The notes under the pieces are model-generated. The model made no database searches and was not told the origin of the DNA. It saw only the letters and a list, made by a program, of their open reading frames with translations. Below are positions 34,687-46,970 of a stretch of DNA of 64,000 bases, piece by piece. The number at the start of each line of letters is the position of its first letter. The stretch's first letter is position 1. The DNA comes from Craterostigma plantagineum (lineage: Eukaryota; Streptophyta; Magnoliopsida; Lamiales; Linderniaceae). The stretch lies in assembly GCA_027422505.1 (NCBI GenBank), contig JAPQWV010000404.1, positions 310,001-374,000 of the forward strand, read 5' to 3'. A program made the position numbers and the translations under genes.

Positions 34687-35400
34687 TGTTAAGGATCGAA
34701 TTGAGTACAGAAGAGCTCAATCGAAGCTTTAAATCGCAAGCCACACACACTTTTGTAAACACAGATTTACGTGGTTCGGCTGAAACTTCAGCCTACGTCC
34801 ACGGATCAACCGAGCCTCCGTTTGTATTAATCCCAACACAAGAGTTACACTACGCCGTGCCCTCTACAACTCTTATGTTTAATGCACACCGAGATTCTCA
34901 CTCTATGAAAAGATACAGACGCTCAAAGATAGTCACTCAAACTCGAAATACTGATTTATATAGAGCTGCTTCATGCTTTAAGTGTGATTCGCGTTTAATC
35001 ACAGCCGTTCCTTTAATCCGATCGAGCGCTCCACAGCTTGCCACGTGCCCCTTGCTTTATCACGTGATGTTGCAAGTAAACCATGCGATTTCATAAGTGA
35101 AATAACACTTATTGAGAGCCGTCCGATCTTAGATCTAACGGTCCATCTTCTCCATCCGCATCAACTTGTCTCTCTCAATCCCAGCCATTGATTAGTTCGC
35201 GCGTTATCTATCGGTCCAGATTAAATCTTGCAGCTTCAAATTCCATCCGTCCGATTGCGCGCCATCTCGATCCTACGGCTGCTGTACATCGCGACCTCAA
35301 CACCTCTTTCCAGCTTCAGCTCTTCAACCAGCTTCTGCCCGGCGACTCCGGCGAGGTGCTGGCTCGCCTATCTCGACAGTTTATAATTTTCGCATGTTGA
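34687..35400 (+). repeat. Probable LTR fragment of another retroelement
   Basis: It starts TGTTAAGGATCGAATTGAG and contains TTTACGTGGTTCGGC and CCTACGTCCACGG. I recall this wording from repeated plant LTR sequences, but no second copy or interior is in the window. The open frame of 168 codons within it has no recognisable domain. Confidence 0.35.
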
Positions 35401-35473
35401 GTGGACAACTTGAAACTTACCGTGATTGAATAATTGGTCAAACTTGGTAAATCAAACCGAAGTATAGAGTTAC

Positions 35474-36367
35474 TGTTGGGGTGGGCCCGATTAATCGACG
35501 CCGGCCCCCGAACAGCGCAACGTGGCAATAGCGGAAGCGCGGTTTGAACCGAGTGGCGTAGGGTGGCGAATTTTCAATTTTTAATATCTAAATTTAACCT
35601 TACGCCATTCGGCTTCTCCCGAGGGTCTGAACTGTCCTAAGCCTTGGGAGATCGCAGTTAATTCGAATTATTAAAATTCGAATTTATTTTAAATTTATTC
35701 GAATTAATAATTTATATCCAAACTAATCGAACAAAGCGGCAGCAGTAGTTTTCTGATTATTTGGAGACTACCAAATTTTCCAGAATAATTTTACACTTCC
35801 TAACGTGCGCAACGATAGGTCTTTCGAATTATTTCGATGTCGTTTGGTATTTCTCACAAAATCAAATCTGTGGTTCGAAATTATTAATTCGAGTAAAGCG
35901 GCAGTCTGCCGTCTTTCGACTATTTGACGACCGAAACGATTTCCGATCGACACCAAATTTTTCAGAATAATTCTACACTTCCCAATATTCGCAACGAGGG
36001 GTCTTGCGAATTATTCCGATATCGTTTGGTATTTTTCGTAAATCAAATCGTTAAGGTTCGAGGTATACCTTCGTTGAACGGGATTTCTTCTGTCGTCGCC
36101 TCGGATAGACGTAGATTCACCTCGTCGGGATCCCGGGCTTCCGGGCTAGATTGTCACGCCGGTATGACCTTGAGCAAACCTCCGAGACTGCTCCCGATGG
36201 CTAGCGCAGTTCGGTTCGAACGTCGGGTTCGTCGAACGATCCCGTCGGTTCAAAGTGGCTTGAGAAATTGTAGAATGTTTCTATCTTTTCTCTCTTTTGT
36301 TATACTTAGGAAAAATAAAAAAAAGACAAGTTACTACTTCATCTAAGCAACCAACGTCGCTTTATGA

Positions 36368-36406
<39 letters not shown>

Positions 36407-37872
36407 TTTATTATTATTCTTTTAAATGAAACAACTGTCAAACACTTGTTAATGTCTCAACTAATGAGTCATTAGTTCTACACATCCCAACGTGGATGTG
36501 TAGATATTTCTATTATTATTTTTTTATTTTTTTTATTTTATGATAATTTTATTTTGGCCATCGAGGTTTCTAAATTCTCAATTTAGTCCCACAATTTTAA
36601 ATAATAAAATAATTAAATCCAATCTAATTCTTTTAATTATAATTGAGCCCACTTAGTTAATTAATTAAGCACTTAAGACAATCTTAAGTCCTAATTATTT
36701 CCGTGACCGTCACTGGAATTTAACTAAGTCGTCGATACCTCGTATCAACTATGCCACTACCTCAACGAATCACATTGATTAGGTTCGAGAGAAAAGCCCG
36801 CCGATTTCGTTCAAGTTCATTACCATTTTTAAGCGCGACTCTCTAGGTCCGTCTCAACTGGCATGGGAGGAATCCACGAGTCCCGGTAATTGCCTAGCCA
36901 ATCCCGCAGTACCGGACAGATCCCAGTTGAGAACGAATTTTGATCTAATCGAAATTTGGGCGAACCGACTATAGTGTATACATTTAAATACTTCTTACGC
37001 CTTTCACTTGCGTCCCGGTTAGGTGAGAGCCATGCAAATGTCAAACTCACTAACCTAACTCTATGTTATAATCGAGACCGAACCAATTATTTGAACTCCG
37101 CTCCGTATCTAATACAAGCAAGTTTTCCAAGCTTCGGCCGAAGGCTTTATAATCGTCGCTGTCTGATTACCTCATAGGACATTAACCTATACGAATATAG
37201 GCAGTGAATCCCGATAGCAGTCAAAGCCCAGCAATCACCTCCGTAAAGTCGGTTGCGTTTCGTTGCTGACCCGTGTCTCATTTATGAACACTTGCAAGCC
37301 TGGCCAACTAGCGACAAACCGAAATCGCGAAAGCAAATCCGTCAATGACCCTATCGGTCTGAGGCTGCTAGTCATTCGTTCAATCATTGACAACATCCTA
37401 GCCATGTGATTGAGACGAATACGAGCCGAATGTCCGAATACACGACCTCTCCGATCACCGATCTCCTTCACGACCCACAACCTCTCAGATAATCGATGAC
37501 ACTACCGATACTATGTGGTCGTCAATGGATAAGTCATATTCGGATATCTAGTCACCCACCTAGAATCATTAGACTTACGGACTTTTTATTTAATGCTGAG
37601 ATTAAGGAGCGTCTGGTGTCTCCTTTCTCGTCCCCACGAGAATCAGACGACCAACTCAAACATTTGGGTGTTATTTATTTATCGCACTGTCAGATGCCAA
37701 GTAGACTTTAAATTCGATAAATAAATAATAATGCCTTTATTATAATAAAAATAATATTCATTAATTTATTTGAAGGTATATACAATAAACCTGTCTATCA
37801 ACCTATACATCATCGTGCGCCCTGTACTATTCCTAGTCCTCGTATGGCATTCCGAGGGCACACTCCCTAACA
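35474..37872 (-). repeat. Copia-2 3' LTR (about 2.4 kb)
   Basis: On the minus strand it runs from TGTTAGGGAG to CCCCAACA, with matching short inverted ends. The lower boundary (35474) is chosen from this end pairing, not from a second LTR. It includes a TA dinucleotide run at about 36370-36401. Confidence 0.6.
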
Positions 37873-37885
37873 GCCTCCCACTTGC
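37873..37885 (-). other. Copia-2 polypurine tract
   Basis: GCAAGTGGGAGGC on the minus strand directly abuts the LTR start. Confidence 0.7.
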
Positions 37886-38037
37886 ACTCGAATGCCATGC
37901 GATGCATCTAATGCCAGTCGCAATGGTATCGTAGTCCCATCTTGTCCAGATGCTGTTCCATAACTGCTTGGGAGCTTCGTGAGCGGGTCCGCCACATTTT
38001 CTGCGGTGGCGATTTTCTGCACGGCGACCATCCCGTT

Positions 38038-39765
38038 TTAATCGAACTCTCGTAATACGTGATATTTTCTCTCGATATGATTGGGCTTGCTATGAGATCG
38101 TGGTTCCTTTGCTTGCGCGACTGCACCGCTATTATCGCACCAAAGTGTAAGCGGTCTGTCAGCAACTGATACCACAGTAAGTTCTTCCAAGAATTTTTTC
38201 ATCCAAACAGCTTCTTTAGCTGCCTCTGAGGCTGCTATGTATTCTGCCTCGCACGTGGAATCGGCAGTCATGCTTTGCTTGGAGCTTCTCCAAGACACTG
38301 CCCCATCGTTGAGCACAAATACAAAACCTGAAGTAGATTTTCGGTTATCCACGGCCGACTGGAAGTCCGAATCGGTATAACCAACTACTTCTAGTCCCGC
38401 TCCTCCATAAACCAGCGTTAAGTCTTTAGTCCGTCTTAGGTATTTAAAAATATTCTTAACAGCTGTCCAATGTTCTTCCCCTGGGTTTGCCTGAAACCGA
38501 CTAACTATGCTCACAGCATTATGTCCGGGTGTGTACACAACATCGCGTACATCAGACAACTCACTGCTGATGCATAGGGTATTCCACTCATCCGCCGTCT
38601 GTCTTCCTCACTTTGAGGCATTGACTTCGACAAATGGATCCCATGTCGCATAGGTAAGAACCCTCTTTTAGAGTCATCCATTCTGAATTTCTTCAGGATT
38701 TTCTCTAAGTAAAGGGCCTGAGATAAGCCGATCGTATGGTTCGCTCGATCTCTAAACAAGCGAATACTTAGTATATACGTCGCTTCTCCCAGGTCTTTCA
38801 TGGAGAATTCGGTTGAAAGTCATGCTTTCACCGATGAGAGCATCCCATGTCGTTCCTATCAAAAGGATATCATCCATGTACAATACAAGGAACGAGACCA
38901 TACTCCCACTGCTCTTTCTGTAGACACATGGATCATCGACGTTTTTCACGAATCCAAAGTTCCGAACTGCTTCATCAAAACGTAGATTCCAGCTGCGAGA
39001 GCCCTGTTTCAGTCCATAAATTGACCGATTCAGTTTGCACACTTTGTGAGCATCTGCATGCGACTCAAAACCTTTTGGCTGCTCCATATAGATCTCCTCC
39101 TTGAGGAATCCATTAAGGAATGCCGTTTTGACGTCCATCTGCCAAATCTCATAATCATAGTGCGCAGCTATGGCGAGCATTATCCGGATAGACTTGATTA
39201 TGGCTACAGGCGAGAAAGTCTCCTCAAAGTTGACTCCCTCTTTTTGGTCATAGCCCTTGGCAACCAACCTGGCCTTGTACGTCTCAACTTGTCCGTCAGA
39301 TCCAATCTTTCTCTTGTAAATCCATTTACAGCCGATTGGTCTAAAACCACTCGGTAGGTCTACAAGAGTCCAGACTTTGTTAGAGTACATTGAGTCCATC
39401 TCAGCTCGCATAGCCTCAATCCATCTCGTTGAGTCAATATCAGATATAGCTTGATCGAAAGTAGCGGGATCTTCTCCTAGAAATCCCCTAGTCGCAACAT
39501 AACCTTGTTCGACATGTGACATGCCATACCGCTGTGGTTGGCGATGCACCCTTTCAGATCGTCACATGACTGGTTCCCTCGGACCATCCGAATCCTGTGT
39601 GGGCGTTTCGGTCGACTGCTCCTCGAGAGTGACCTCACGGCCAACGCCACAATCTCGAATGAACTCTTCCTCGAGAAAATGTGCGTGTAAGCCTACAATG
39701 ATCCTCTGATCATCGTGAAAATAGAATAGGTACCCCATAGAGTCTTCAGGGTAACCTATGAAACG
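38038..39765 (-). pseudogene. Copia-2 reverse transcriptase and RNase H
   Basis: The minus-strand frame 39549-38752 has WIYKRKIGSDGQVETYKARL, WQMDVKTAFLNG and the catalytic YMDDILLIG. A frameshift near 38800 leads to the RT thumb region (38801-38511). A further shift leads to RNase H (GYTDSDFQSAVDNRKSTSG, STCEAEYIAA, 38559-38038). The linker 39550-39765 retains FLEEEF and a stop. The catalytic motifs are mostly preserved, but the reading is broken at least twice. Confidence 0.85.
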
Positions 39766-40434
39766 TCATTTTACTGACCTAGACTCCAATTTATCTGTTT
39801 TCAGCTTTTTCACATAGGCGGGGCAACCCCAAATTCTAATATGTGATAAGCTTGGTAAACGACAAGTCCATATCTCATACGGAATGCCGTTAACAGACTT
39901 CGAGGGACACCGGTTAATGGTATATGCCGCTGTCAAAAGTGCGTATCCCCACAATGACATCAGTAAATCTGTATAGCTTAACATAGAACGAACCATATCT
40001 AATAAAGTTCGATTTCTACGTTCGGCCACGCCATTCAACTGTGGCGTGCCGGGCGGAGTCATCTGTGATATTATACCATTCTCCTTCAAGAACTGGTCAA
40101 ACTCGACACTCATGTACTCGCCACCTCGATCCGATCGAATGACTTTAATGAATTTCGAAGTTTGGTTTTCCACCAACGCCTTATACTCCTTGAACCTTTC
40201 AAGAGCATCAGCTTTATACCTCATCAGATACACGAGTCCGTAACGACTGTGATCATCCATAAAGGTAATAAAATAGTGGAAGTCACCTCGAGCCTTCACA
40301 TTGAATGGCCCGCAAATGTCCGTGTGAATTAAATCGAGAATTTCCGTGGCTCTGTTAAATGTCTCGGTGAAGGGTGATCGGGTCATTTTACCTTGGAGGC
40401 ACGGCTCACAAGTCGGATAGGGATCTGATCCCAA
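39766..40434 (-). pseudogene. Copia-2 integrase
   Basis: This is 222 open codons on the minus strand with the end of the zinc-binding domain (CEPCLQGKM). The catalytic residues are D (HTDICGPF), D (SDRGGEY), then after 35 residues E (LNGVAE). The triad is intact. The upstream HHCC part (40440-40560) and the downstream end are out of frame. Confidence 0.85.
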
Positions 40435-40576
40435 CGGTTTTAAAATCCCGTTTTCTCTAACTCGTGGATCTTGCGTTCTCCAGTATGCCTAATCGTAAGA
40501 TGCCACAGGTACCTCGCATTTATTCCCGATTTTCGTTTGTTTGTGATAGTATTCACAGATACATCGTTCTGGGTAT

Positions 40577-40990
40577 TTAAATAGTACAAACCATTAAATA
40601 GTGTTGCGCTGCCAACGTTTTATTTCGATACATAATGTGGCATGTATTATTATTAAAACTAAACACATAACCATTCCTGCTCAAATCAGGAACGGAAACG
40701 ATGTTCTTAAATCCCCTCGGGAGTACAAGACAATCGTACAAACGCAACACATGCCCAGAAGATAATACAAGAGATCTTGATCTGGCGTGGCTTGCTGAGA
40801 TACTATCCCTGCTTCCCACTCTGACCTCGATCTCACGCTCCCCAAGAACTCTACTTGGTCCCAGACCCTGCGTGTAAACACAAATGTGAGTACTAGCCCC
40901 CAAATCCAATATCCAGGAAGTAGAGTATACAGATGAAGAACAAATGTTTCTAAAACATTAAGTTCCATACCTGACGCAGCCTGCTCACCC
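40577..40990 (-). pseudogene. Copia-2 protease with altered active site
   Basis: On the minus strand the active-site stretch reads LDLGASTHIC, where copia proteases normally have DSGAS. Serine is replaced by leucine, as in gypsy-type DLGA proteases. The rest (VLPRGFKNIVSVPDLSRNGY) is typical copia protease to pre-integrase sequence. Confidence 0.7.
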
Positions 40991-40993
40991 TTG

Positions 40994-41780
40994 AGCTTCG
41001 GACAGTCTCGCTTCCAGTGGCCCTGCGCACCGCAATGCAGACACCTATCCGTCGGCTTTAGATCGGTTTGCTTTGATTTCCCAGAAGATAGTTTCTTCTT
41101 GGAAACCTTCCCTGTCGGCTTGAGCTTGTTGCCATTCTTTTTTTGCCTTTCTGGGGCTTCGAAGAGGTGGCGACAAGTGCAGTCTGCTTTGCCCTTTTCA
41201 TCTGACCTTGCGCCGTTGCTAACTAATTCATCAGATCAGGAAGCAACAACGTCATGCCGTTCAGATGGTAGTTCACAATGAATGCGTTGAAGGACGGAGG
41301 CAGAGACTGCAAGATGAGATCATTTTGTAATTCCCGATCAAATCGGAAATCGAGAGTCTCCAACCTCTCGATCATGGTGATCATGTTCATAACATGCTCG
41401 CCAACGTTCTCACCCTCAGACATCCTCGATCGGAAGAGCTGTGACGAAGTGGCATAACGAGCCGTCCTAGACGTCTCACCGTAAAGCTTTTTTAAATGTT
41501 GAACCATCACTCGAGCATCAGCCATACTTTCGTGGCTACGTTGCAGTGCGTTACTCATCGATCCAAGGACATGAGCTTTTACGAGCTTCTTGTCGCGCAG
41601 TCACTTGTCATAAGCGGCACGAGCCTGCTCGGATGCCCGCGCCCCTGGGGCTGGCGGCATTTCGGAGTCAAGGATATAAACTAGGTTCTCAATCTCAAGG
41701 AAAATCCTCAAGTTGCGAAGCCAGTCTGAATAGTTTGACCCATTCAACCTATTCTCCTTGAGCCTTAAAGCGGTCGACAT
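40994..41780 (-). pseudogene. Copia-2 gag
   Basis: From ATG 41780 on the minus strand: RLNGSNYSDWLRNLRIFLEI at the N-terminus, a UBN2-type core (41558-41223) and a zinc knuckle CLHCGAQGHWKRDC (about 40999-41043). A frameshift near 41590 and a stop near 41222 break it. Confidence 0.82.
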
Positions 41781-42586
41781 AATTTCAAAGAGAGAAAATG
41801 CTGCAGAAAATAAAAGGCATATTAAGTCGATTGTATAGGTTATCGAACGCAAATAAGGACTTTCTATTCCGTTTGACTCCCACTACTTTTCATAAACTCC
41901 ATTCTCCCAACGGATGTTTTGGAAGTTTTGTTGATATAATACCAAATTGTCATATTATGTAATGGAAAGAATGTGGTGGATTTTTCCACATATTTGGCGG
42001 TATTCTAATCAGTTATTCGGATTTAATCATATGAGAATTAGAATCGAATCGTCTTAATGATTCTTTAGTTGAAAGAGGTAAGTGTGGATCCGAAATTTGG
42101 TTCCCCTTTTTAATATTTCTGAATTGCTTAACCTATATTTAGGAAGTTTATTATTACCAACTAGCAAAAAAGTTATGTAATTTCTCTATCAATGAGGTGT
42201 TATAAGATGATGTAGAATGACAAATGCGCCTTTGCCAGTGGGGAAAGGCAAGAGCAGGTCAGAAAAAGTATGTAAAATCAATATTAATACGACGAAACTA
42301 TCAATTTATCTACAATTAAAGAAAATATAACGCGTGTGTAATTAAAATAGATAGAGATACTATTAGATTTGTCTTTGGCCTAATTATAATGTTTGTGAAC
42401 AAACAAATATAAAATAAAATCGGAATATTCGTTGTCTCAAGACAGTCAGATAATTCTCATCGAATACCACTTTGGATTCGCATATTCGAACGAAATCTCT
42501 TGATTTTGAAGTATGAATGTCGAAATCGTAATTTCAAATCCAAATTCACTGTTTGGCGAACGTTTGGATTTCGAAATTCGGAGTTT
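41781..42586. other. Copia-2 leader and flank
   Basis: A weak TGGTAT-like primer site on the minus strand near 41935 is too diverged to trust. Nothing else is recognised. Confidence 0.4.
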
Positions 42587-42890
42587 AAAACAGAGCTCGA
42601 CTTGAGCTCGTGAAGCTCGTCAAACTCGATTTCTAACTTTATCTAAAAAAATTTACAAAAGTACAAAATAAAATAAAATAAAAGTCATGAATAATATAAA
42701 AAAACAAGCTCGTGAGCCAGCTTGTGAGCTTCGAGCTCCCACAAGTGAGCTCAAGCTCGAGCCGGCTCATTCGCGAACCCGTGACGAGCTCAACCTCGAC
42801 CAGAGCTCGTCGAGCTCAAGCCGTCTCATTCGCGAATCCATGACAAGCTCGAGTCGACACATCGAGCTTGCGAATCGGCTCGACTCATCA
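42587..42890. repeat. Degenerate GAGCTCG-rich repeat block
   Basis: AGCTCG/CGAGCT hexamers recur throughout, on both strands because the unit is close to palindromic. Two longer pieces with TCATTCGCGAA repeat near 42767 and 42827. This pattern is common in subterminal parts of plant DNA transposons, but no ends were found. Confidence 0.5.
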
Positions 42891-42896
42891 TCCACC

Positions 42897-43030
42897 TCCT
42901 ATTTATTATTATTGTTATTATTATTATTATTATTGGTATTATTATTTGTATTATGATTATTATTACATTTTTTCATTATTATTATTTATTATTATAATAA
43001 TTATTATACTTTATTGTTATACTATTAGTA
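42897..43030. repeat. TAT/TTA microsatellite
   Basis: An imperfect run of TAT triplets with interspersed CAT and ATT. The open frame over it is low-complexity. Confidence 0.8.
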
Positions 43031-44533
43031 TTACCAATTACGAAAAACTCATTACGTGATCAGCTTTGGATTTCGAAAACGGACCATTTGACACGGAATT
43101 TCAAATCCGACGAATTATACGAGTTTGGATTTCCCCTCGAATTTGGACGAAATCGAAATCCTAATCGGTGTGATTGCCAAACGGAAGATGGGCAAAATCC
43201 GGATTTCAAATCGAAATTCGGAATCGAAATCCGGAATCCAATCGGGGCATAAACCAATTTCGGAGAAGACTTGCGTAAGATCCCGACCGAAATACGATCT
43301 GTTTATTACTTGTGCTTTAATCAAACACTTGGTGTGCATGCTTTTATATACAAGAAGGGAGATTGAGAAAGAGAGAGCCAAGAGAGAATGATAGAGAACA
43401 ATCGATTGAAGAAGGAAGATAAAGAAGATGAAGATTAAAGATAGAATTAATTCTTTTTTGCTTAATTGAATAACAATCACGATTGCATACTTGTATACTA
43501 ACTAGTAGTTTTATGTCCGTGCATTTCAAGGGTGTAAATAGTGTAATTAATATAACATTCTAGTATGACAATAATAATATAAATGAAATGGTTTAATGTA
43601 AAAAAAAAAAGTTTTCCACTTTGTTAGTGGGCGGTTTTTCATTATTTTTTTATTTTTTGTTTGTTTAATTTATTGAAAATGAACACGTGTCGTAAGCACA
43701 ATCACACTACATTTCATTGCATATATAAGATTGGGTTTATAAGCCTTAAAAATATTAAAAATATTATAAGGAATAATAATGACCCAATTATCTAGAAGGC
43801 CCATAAGGTTGGGAGATGCCAACTTATATTTCCAGCATCTCACTCACTACCTATAGAATTCCATAATTTACGATAGCAAAAGCTTCAACTGTTTCGAATT
43901 GAAGTACGCCATTAAAGGCTGTTTTCCAGCGGAGACATTTTCTTCATGATCTCGTGTGACAACACTTAAAAGATGATGAATAACATTTTAAATGTGTCTC
44001 ACCATCGAGACTGAATTTTTAGGGGCTCATGACAAAAGACCAAAGTCTTAGGACTAAATTGATCAAATCATATCTTGAGGGCCTCACTTCATTACAAGAG
44101 CGGTGCCACAAAAATTAGAAACACGGTCGCGGCATCGACATTGATTTCGTTCAAAATAAAATTGCGGGTTGATATTTTATAGAATAGAACAATATATATA
44201 AGTTAAACACGTTAAATTTGTTATAAAAATATTATTGTGGTTAAGATTTATATTATGATTAGTATGATAATATAATTAGAGAGAAATATTTAGAGAGAGG
44301 AATTATGAATCAATTCAATACTTTGGTGTGTTTTACAATACAACTCAAATTACGACCACAAAATAAAATATTACATTCTCATAAAATAATCACATCTAAT
44401 TTATATTCTCATCTTATACACCTTATTTAACCACCAATATATATAATACACATCTCTATTTATTCCATCCTTATCTTATCAACCACACCATATAATATAC
44501 ATCCATGTACAATATTTCATAACAAAATTTATA
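43031..44533. other. AT-rich intergenic DNA
   Basis: TTTGGATTTCGAAA-like words at 43065-43230 resemble those at 42537-42580 in inverted sense, possibly a decayed inverted-repeat element around 42550-43190. No gene is supported. Confidence 0.4.
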
Positions 44534-45469
44534 GGGAAATTCTCACTGGTACCCTCGAGGTTTCGACTTTTCCCGTTGGTACCCAAAGTTTTTTTCGATT
44601 CCGCCTGGTACCCTCGAGGTTTTGACTTTTTCAGTTGGTATCAAATTTTTTTTCTATTTTGGCCGGTACCCACGAGGTTTTATGAAATGTAATTTGGTAC
44701 CCCTGAATTACCAAAACTGGATTTAAAATACTTAAAATAATCAGAAATTCAAAAATAAAATATTTTTTATTAAAAATAATTTTAATTATAAGAATAGTAT
44801 AGTTGGGAAAAAATATATAAATATTTTTATAAATATTTTCCGAAATACTTAAATCAATCAAAAATTCAAAAAAAAATATTTTTTTATTGAAAAAGAAATT
44901 CTAGTTATAAAAATTGTATATAGTTTGGTAAAAATTATATAAATAATTTTAAAAGTAGAAAATATATTTTCCGAATCCCGAACGAATGTTGAGATCGAAA
45001 ATCGAGCGCTCTTTGCAAAATAATTGTCGACACAATGTTTCAATTATTTTTGAAAATATTTATTTAATTTTTCCCCACTATATCCTATTTTTTATAATTA
45101 AAATTATTTTTAATAAAAAATATTTTATTTTTGAATTTCTGAGTATTTTAAGTATTTCAAAAAATATTTTTAAAATATTTATATATTTTTTCCCAACTAT
45201 TTACTATGTTGATTAAAATTATTTTTTTAATAAAAAAATATTTTATTTTTGAATTTCTGGTTCTTTTAAGTATTTTAAATCAACTTTTGGTTATTCAGGG
45301 ATACCAAATTACATTTCATAAAACCTCAGGGGTACCGGCCGGAATCGAAAAGAACTTTGGGTACCAACTGGAAAATTCGAATCCTCGAGAGTATCATGCG
45401 GACTCAAAAAAAAACTTTGGGTATCAACGAGAAAAGTCGAAACCTCGAGGGTACCAGTGGGAATTTCCC
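44534..45469. mobile_element. Long-inverted-repeat miniature element, 936 bp, 9-bp target duplication
   Basis: AAATTTATA occurs on both sides (44525-44533 and 45470-45478) without mismatch. The ends are inverted copies: GGGAAATTCTCACTGGTACC on the left against GGGAAATTCCCACTGGTACC on the minus strand at the right. The arms then continue through repeated GGTACC-CTCGAGG phrases and AT-rich stretches, together covering most of the element. A 9-bp duplication and G-starting termini fit a MULE-derived foldback element. There is no transposase. Confidence 0.88.
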
Positions 45470-45478
45470 AAATTTATA

Positions 45479-45904
45479 TTATGAAAGGCGAACAACACTG
45501 ACATACATATGCTACTTCCATTTTCCCATTTTGGCTTTTGTCCTATATATTTAAATGTTTAACTAACCAAGATTTCAACCGCGATACACCGAATAGGATG
45601 GATGGTGATAGGTACTGAAAGTATTTAACCTTTCGGCCTCTGTTATTGCAACGCAAATTTTAAATTCCATGAAATGAAATTATATATTTCTGTACCGACA
45701 TTTAATGTTCTTTCCCAAGTCAGTTTTCGATCTCAACTGTTCGGTCCAAGAGTTACTCGCATTCCTCCACAATTTGCTTGGCACACAGTTAAAATATTAC
45801 ACTCTCCATAGTATAAATCCGAATCTTCTAATCTAACTATTGGATGAGATCATAAATATCTCATATCACGACATTTTAATATATCAAATCATATATTATA
45901 TCAA
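45479..45904. other. Spacer between two transposons
   Basis: No feature recognised. The last nine bases are the left target duplication of the next element. Confidence 0.5.
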
Positions 45905-46404
45905 GGGAATATTTCTGTTCAGGCCCCCTTAAAGTTTTCATTTACCGGTCAGACCCTGTCAGAAAATGAATAAGTTTAAGAGATCCACTTTTTGTAAAAA
46001 TCGAGTAAAGGACCCAAAAATAGAATTTGACGAAAATACCCTTTGCTCTTTTTTTCCAGCGAAAGTCACGTGTGCTTTTTTGATCTTATATGAACCGTTA
46101 CTTTTACTTCATTATATGTTATACAGTTACAGCATAGTGTTACTATACAAAACAAATACGTTATTTTTCAACAACATTGTGTTACTTTGCTACTGTAAAA
46201 CGTTATCAACAGAATTTTTTTCGAACTCATTTTTCTTACACTGAATCGAGCACAAAAAAATCTGATTGACCCATCTAACCGATTCGACATGTCATGCTGG
46301 ATTCATTATGATATTGACGATGCACGAGGTAGAATTTGCTTGTCTAATTAGGGTGCAAATTCGAAAAATAATGGTAAATCGAATCTAGATGTCAACATAA
46401 ATTG

Positions 46405-46970
46405 CAAGTAATCGGTATAAATTCGAGGTACCCATGAGAAATCGAGGTCTATTTTACCTTATTGAGTCAATAACGCCGAGATTTATGCAGTTTTAATCCG
46501 TTTTTAGTGTCGTTTGTGACTTTCGTTGTATTTCCCCCGATCCATTGGTTGAATACAGAATGTGTTATTTACGACAAACATAGCGTTATTAACTTTCAGC
46601 GACGTGTTACTTCTAAGTCTACATTTGTTATTAACCATAAGATATTTGTTATTTTTGCTATGGTATAAGTATTTCTTTTATACACGATTTAGGAAAGATA
46701 TAATATCATTTTCTTGCAACTAATCGGTATAAATTCGAGTTACCCGTGAGAAATTGAGGTCTATTTTACCTTATTGAGTCAATAACGACGTGATTTATGC
46801 AGTTTTCATCTGTTTTTTAGTGTCGTTTGTGATTTTTGTTCTTTTTATCCCGATCCATTATTTGTATACAGAATGTGTTATTTATGACAAATAAGAAGTT
46901 ATTAACTTTCAGCGATGTATTATTTTTTAGTCAACATTTGTTATTACCCTGAAGACATTTGTTATTTTTG
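46405..46970. repeat. About 312-bp tandem repeat, first block (2 units)
   Basis: Units start at ATCGGTATAAATTCGAG (46411 and 46723). They contain GAAATYGAGGTCTATTTTACC, TTATGCAGTTTT and TTTAGTGTCGTTTGTGA and end in runs of TTTGTTATT. Confidence 0.85.

Larger units (their letters stand above)
35474..41780 (-). mobile_element. Copia-2, minus strand, 5' LTR missing
   Basis: On the minus strand the order is gag, protease, integrase, reverse transcriptase, RNase H, polypurine tract and 3' LTR, as in Ty1/copia. A 5' LTR should follow at about 41930-44330 but no sequence matching 35474-37872 is there. Many frameshifts and stops show it is old. By gag and LTR size it may belong to the Angela/TAR/Tork group, but this is uncertain. 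Confidence 0.8.

Noticed and set aside
34590..35096. 168-codon frame as a gene
   Set aside because: It has no domain and lies in what looks like LTR sequence.
42537..43230. Inverted-repeat transposon
   Set aside because: Words such as GTTTGGC and GGATTTCGAAAT recur in inverted sense, but I could not pair continuous ends or find target duplications.
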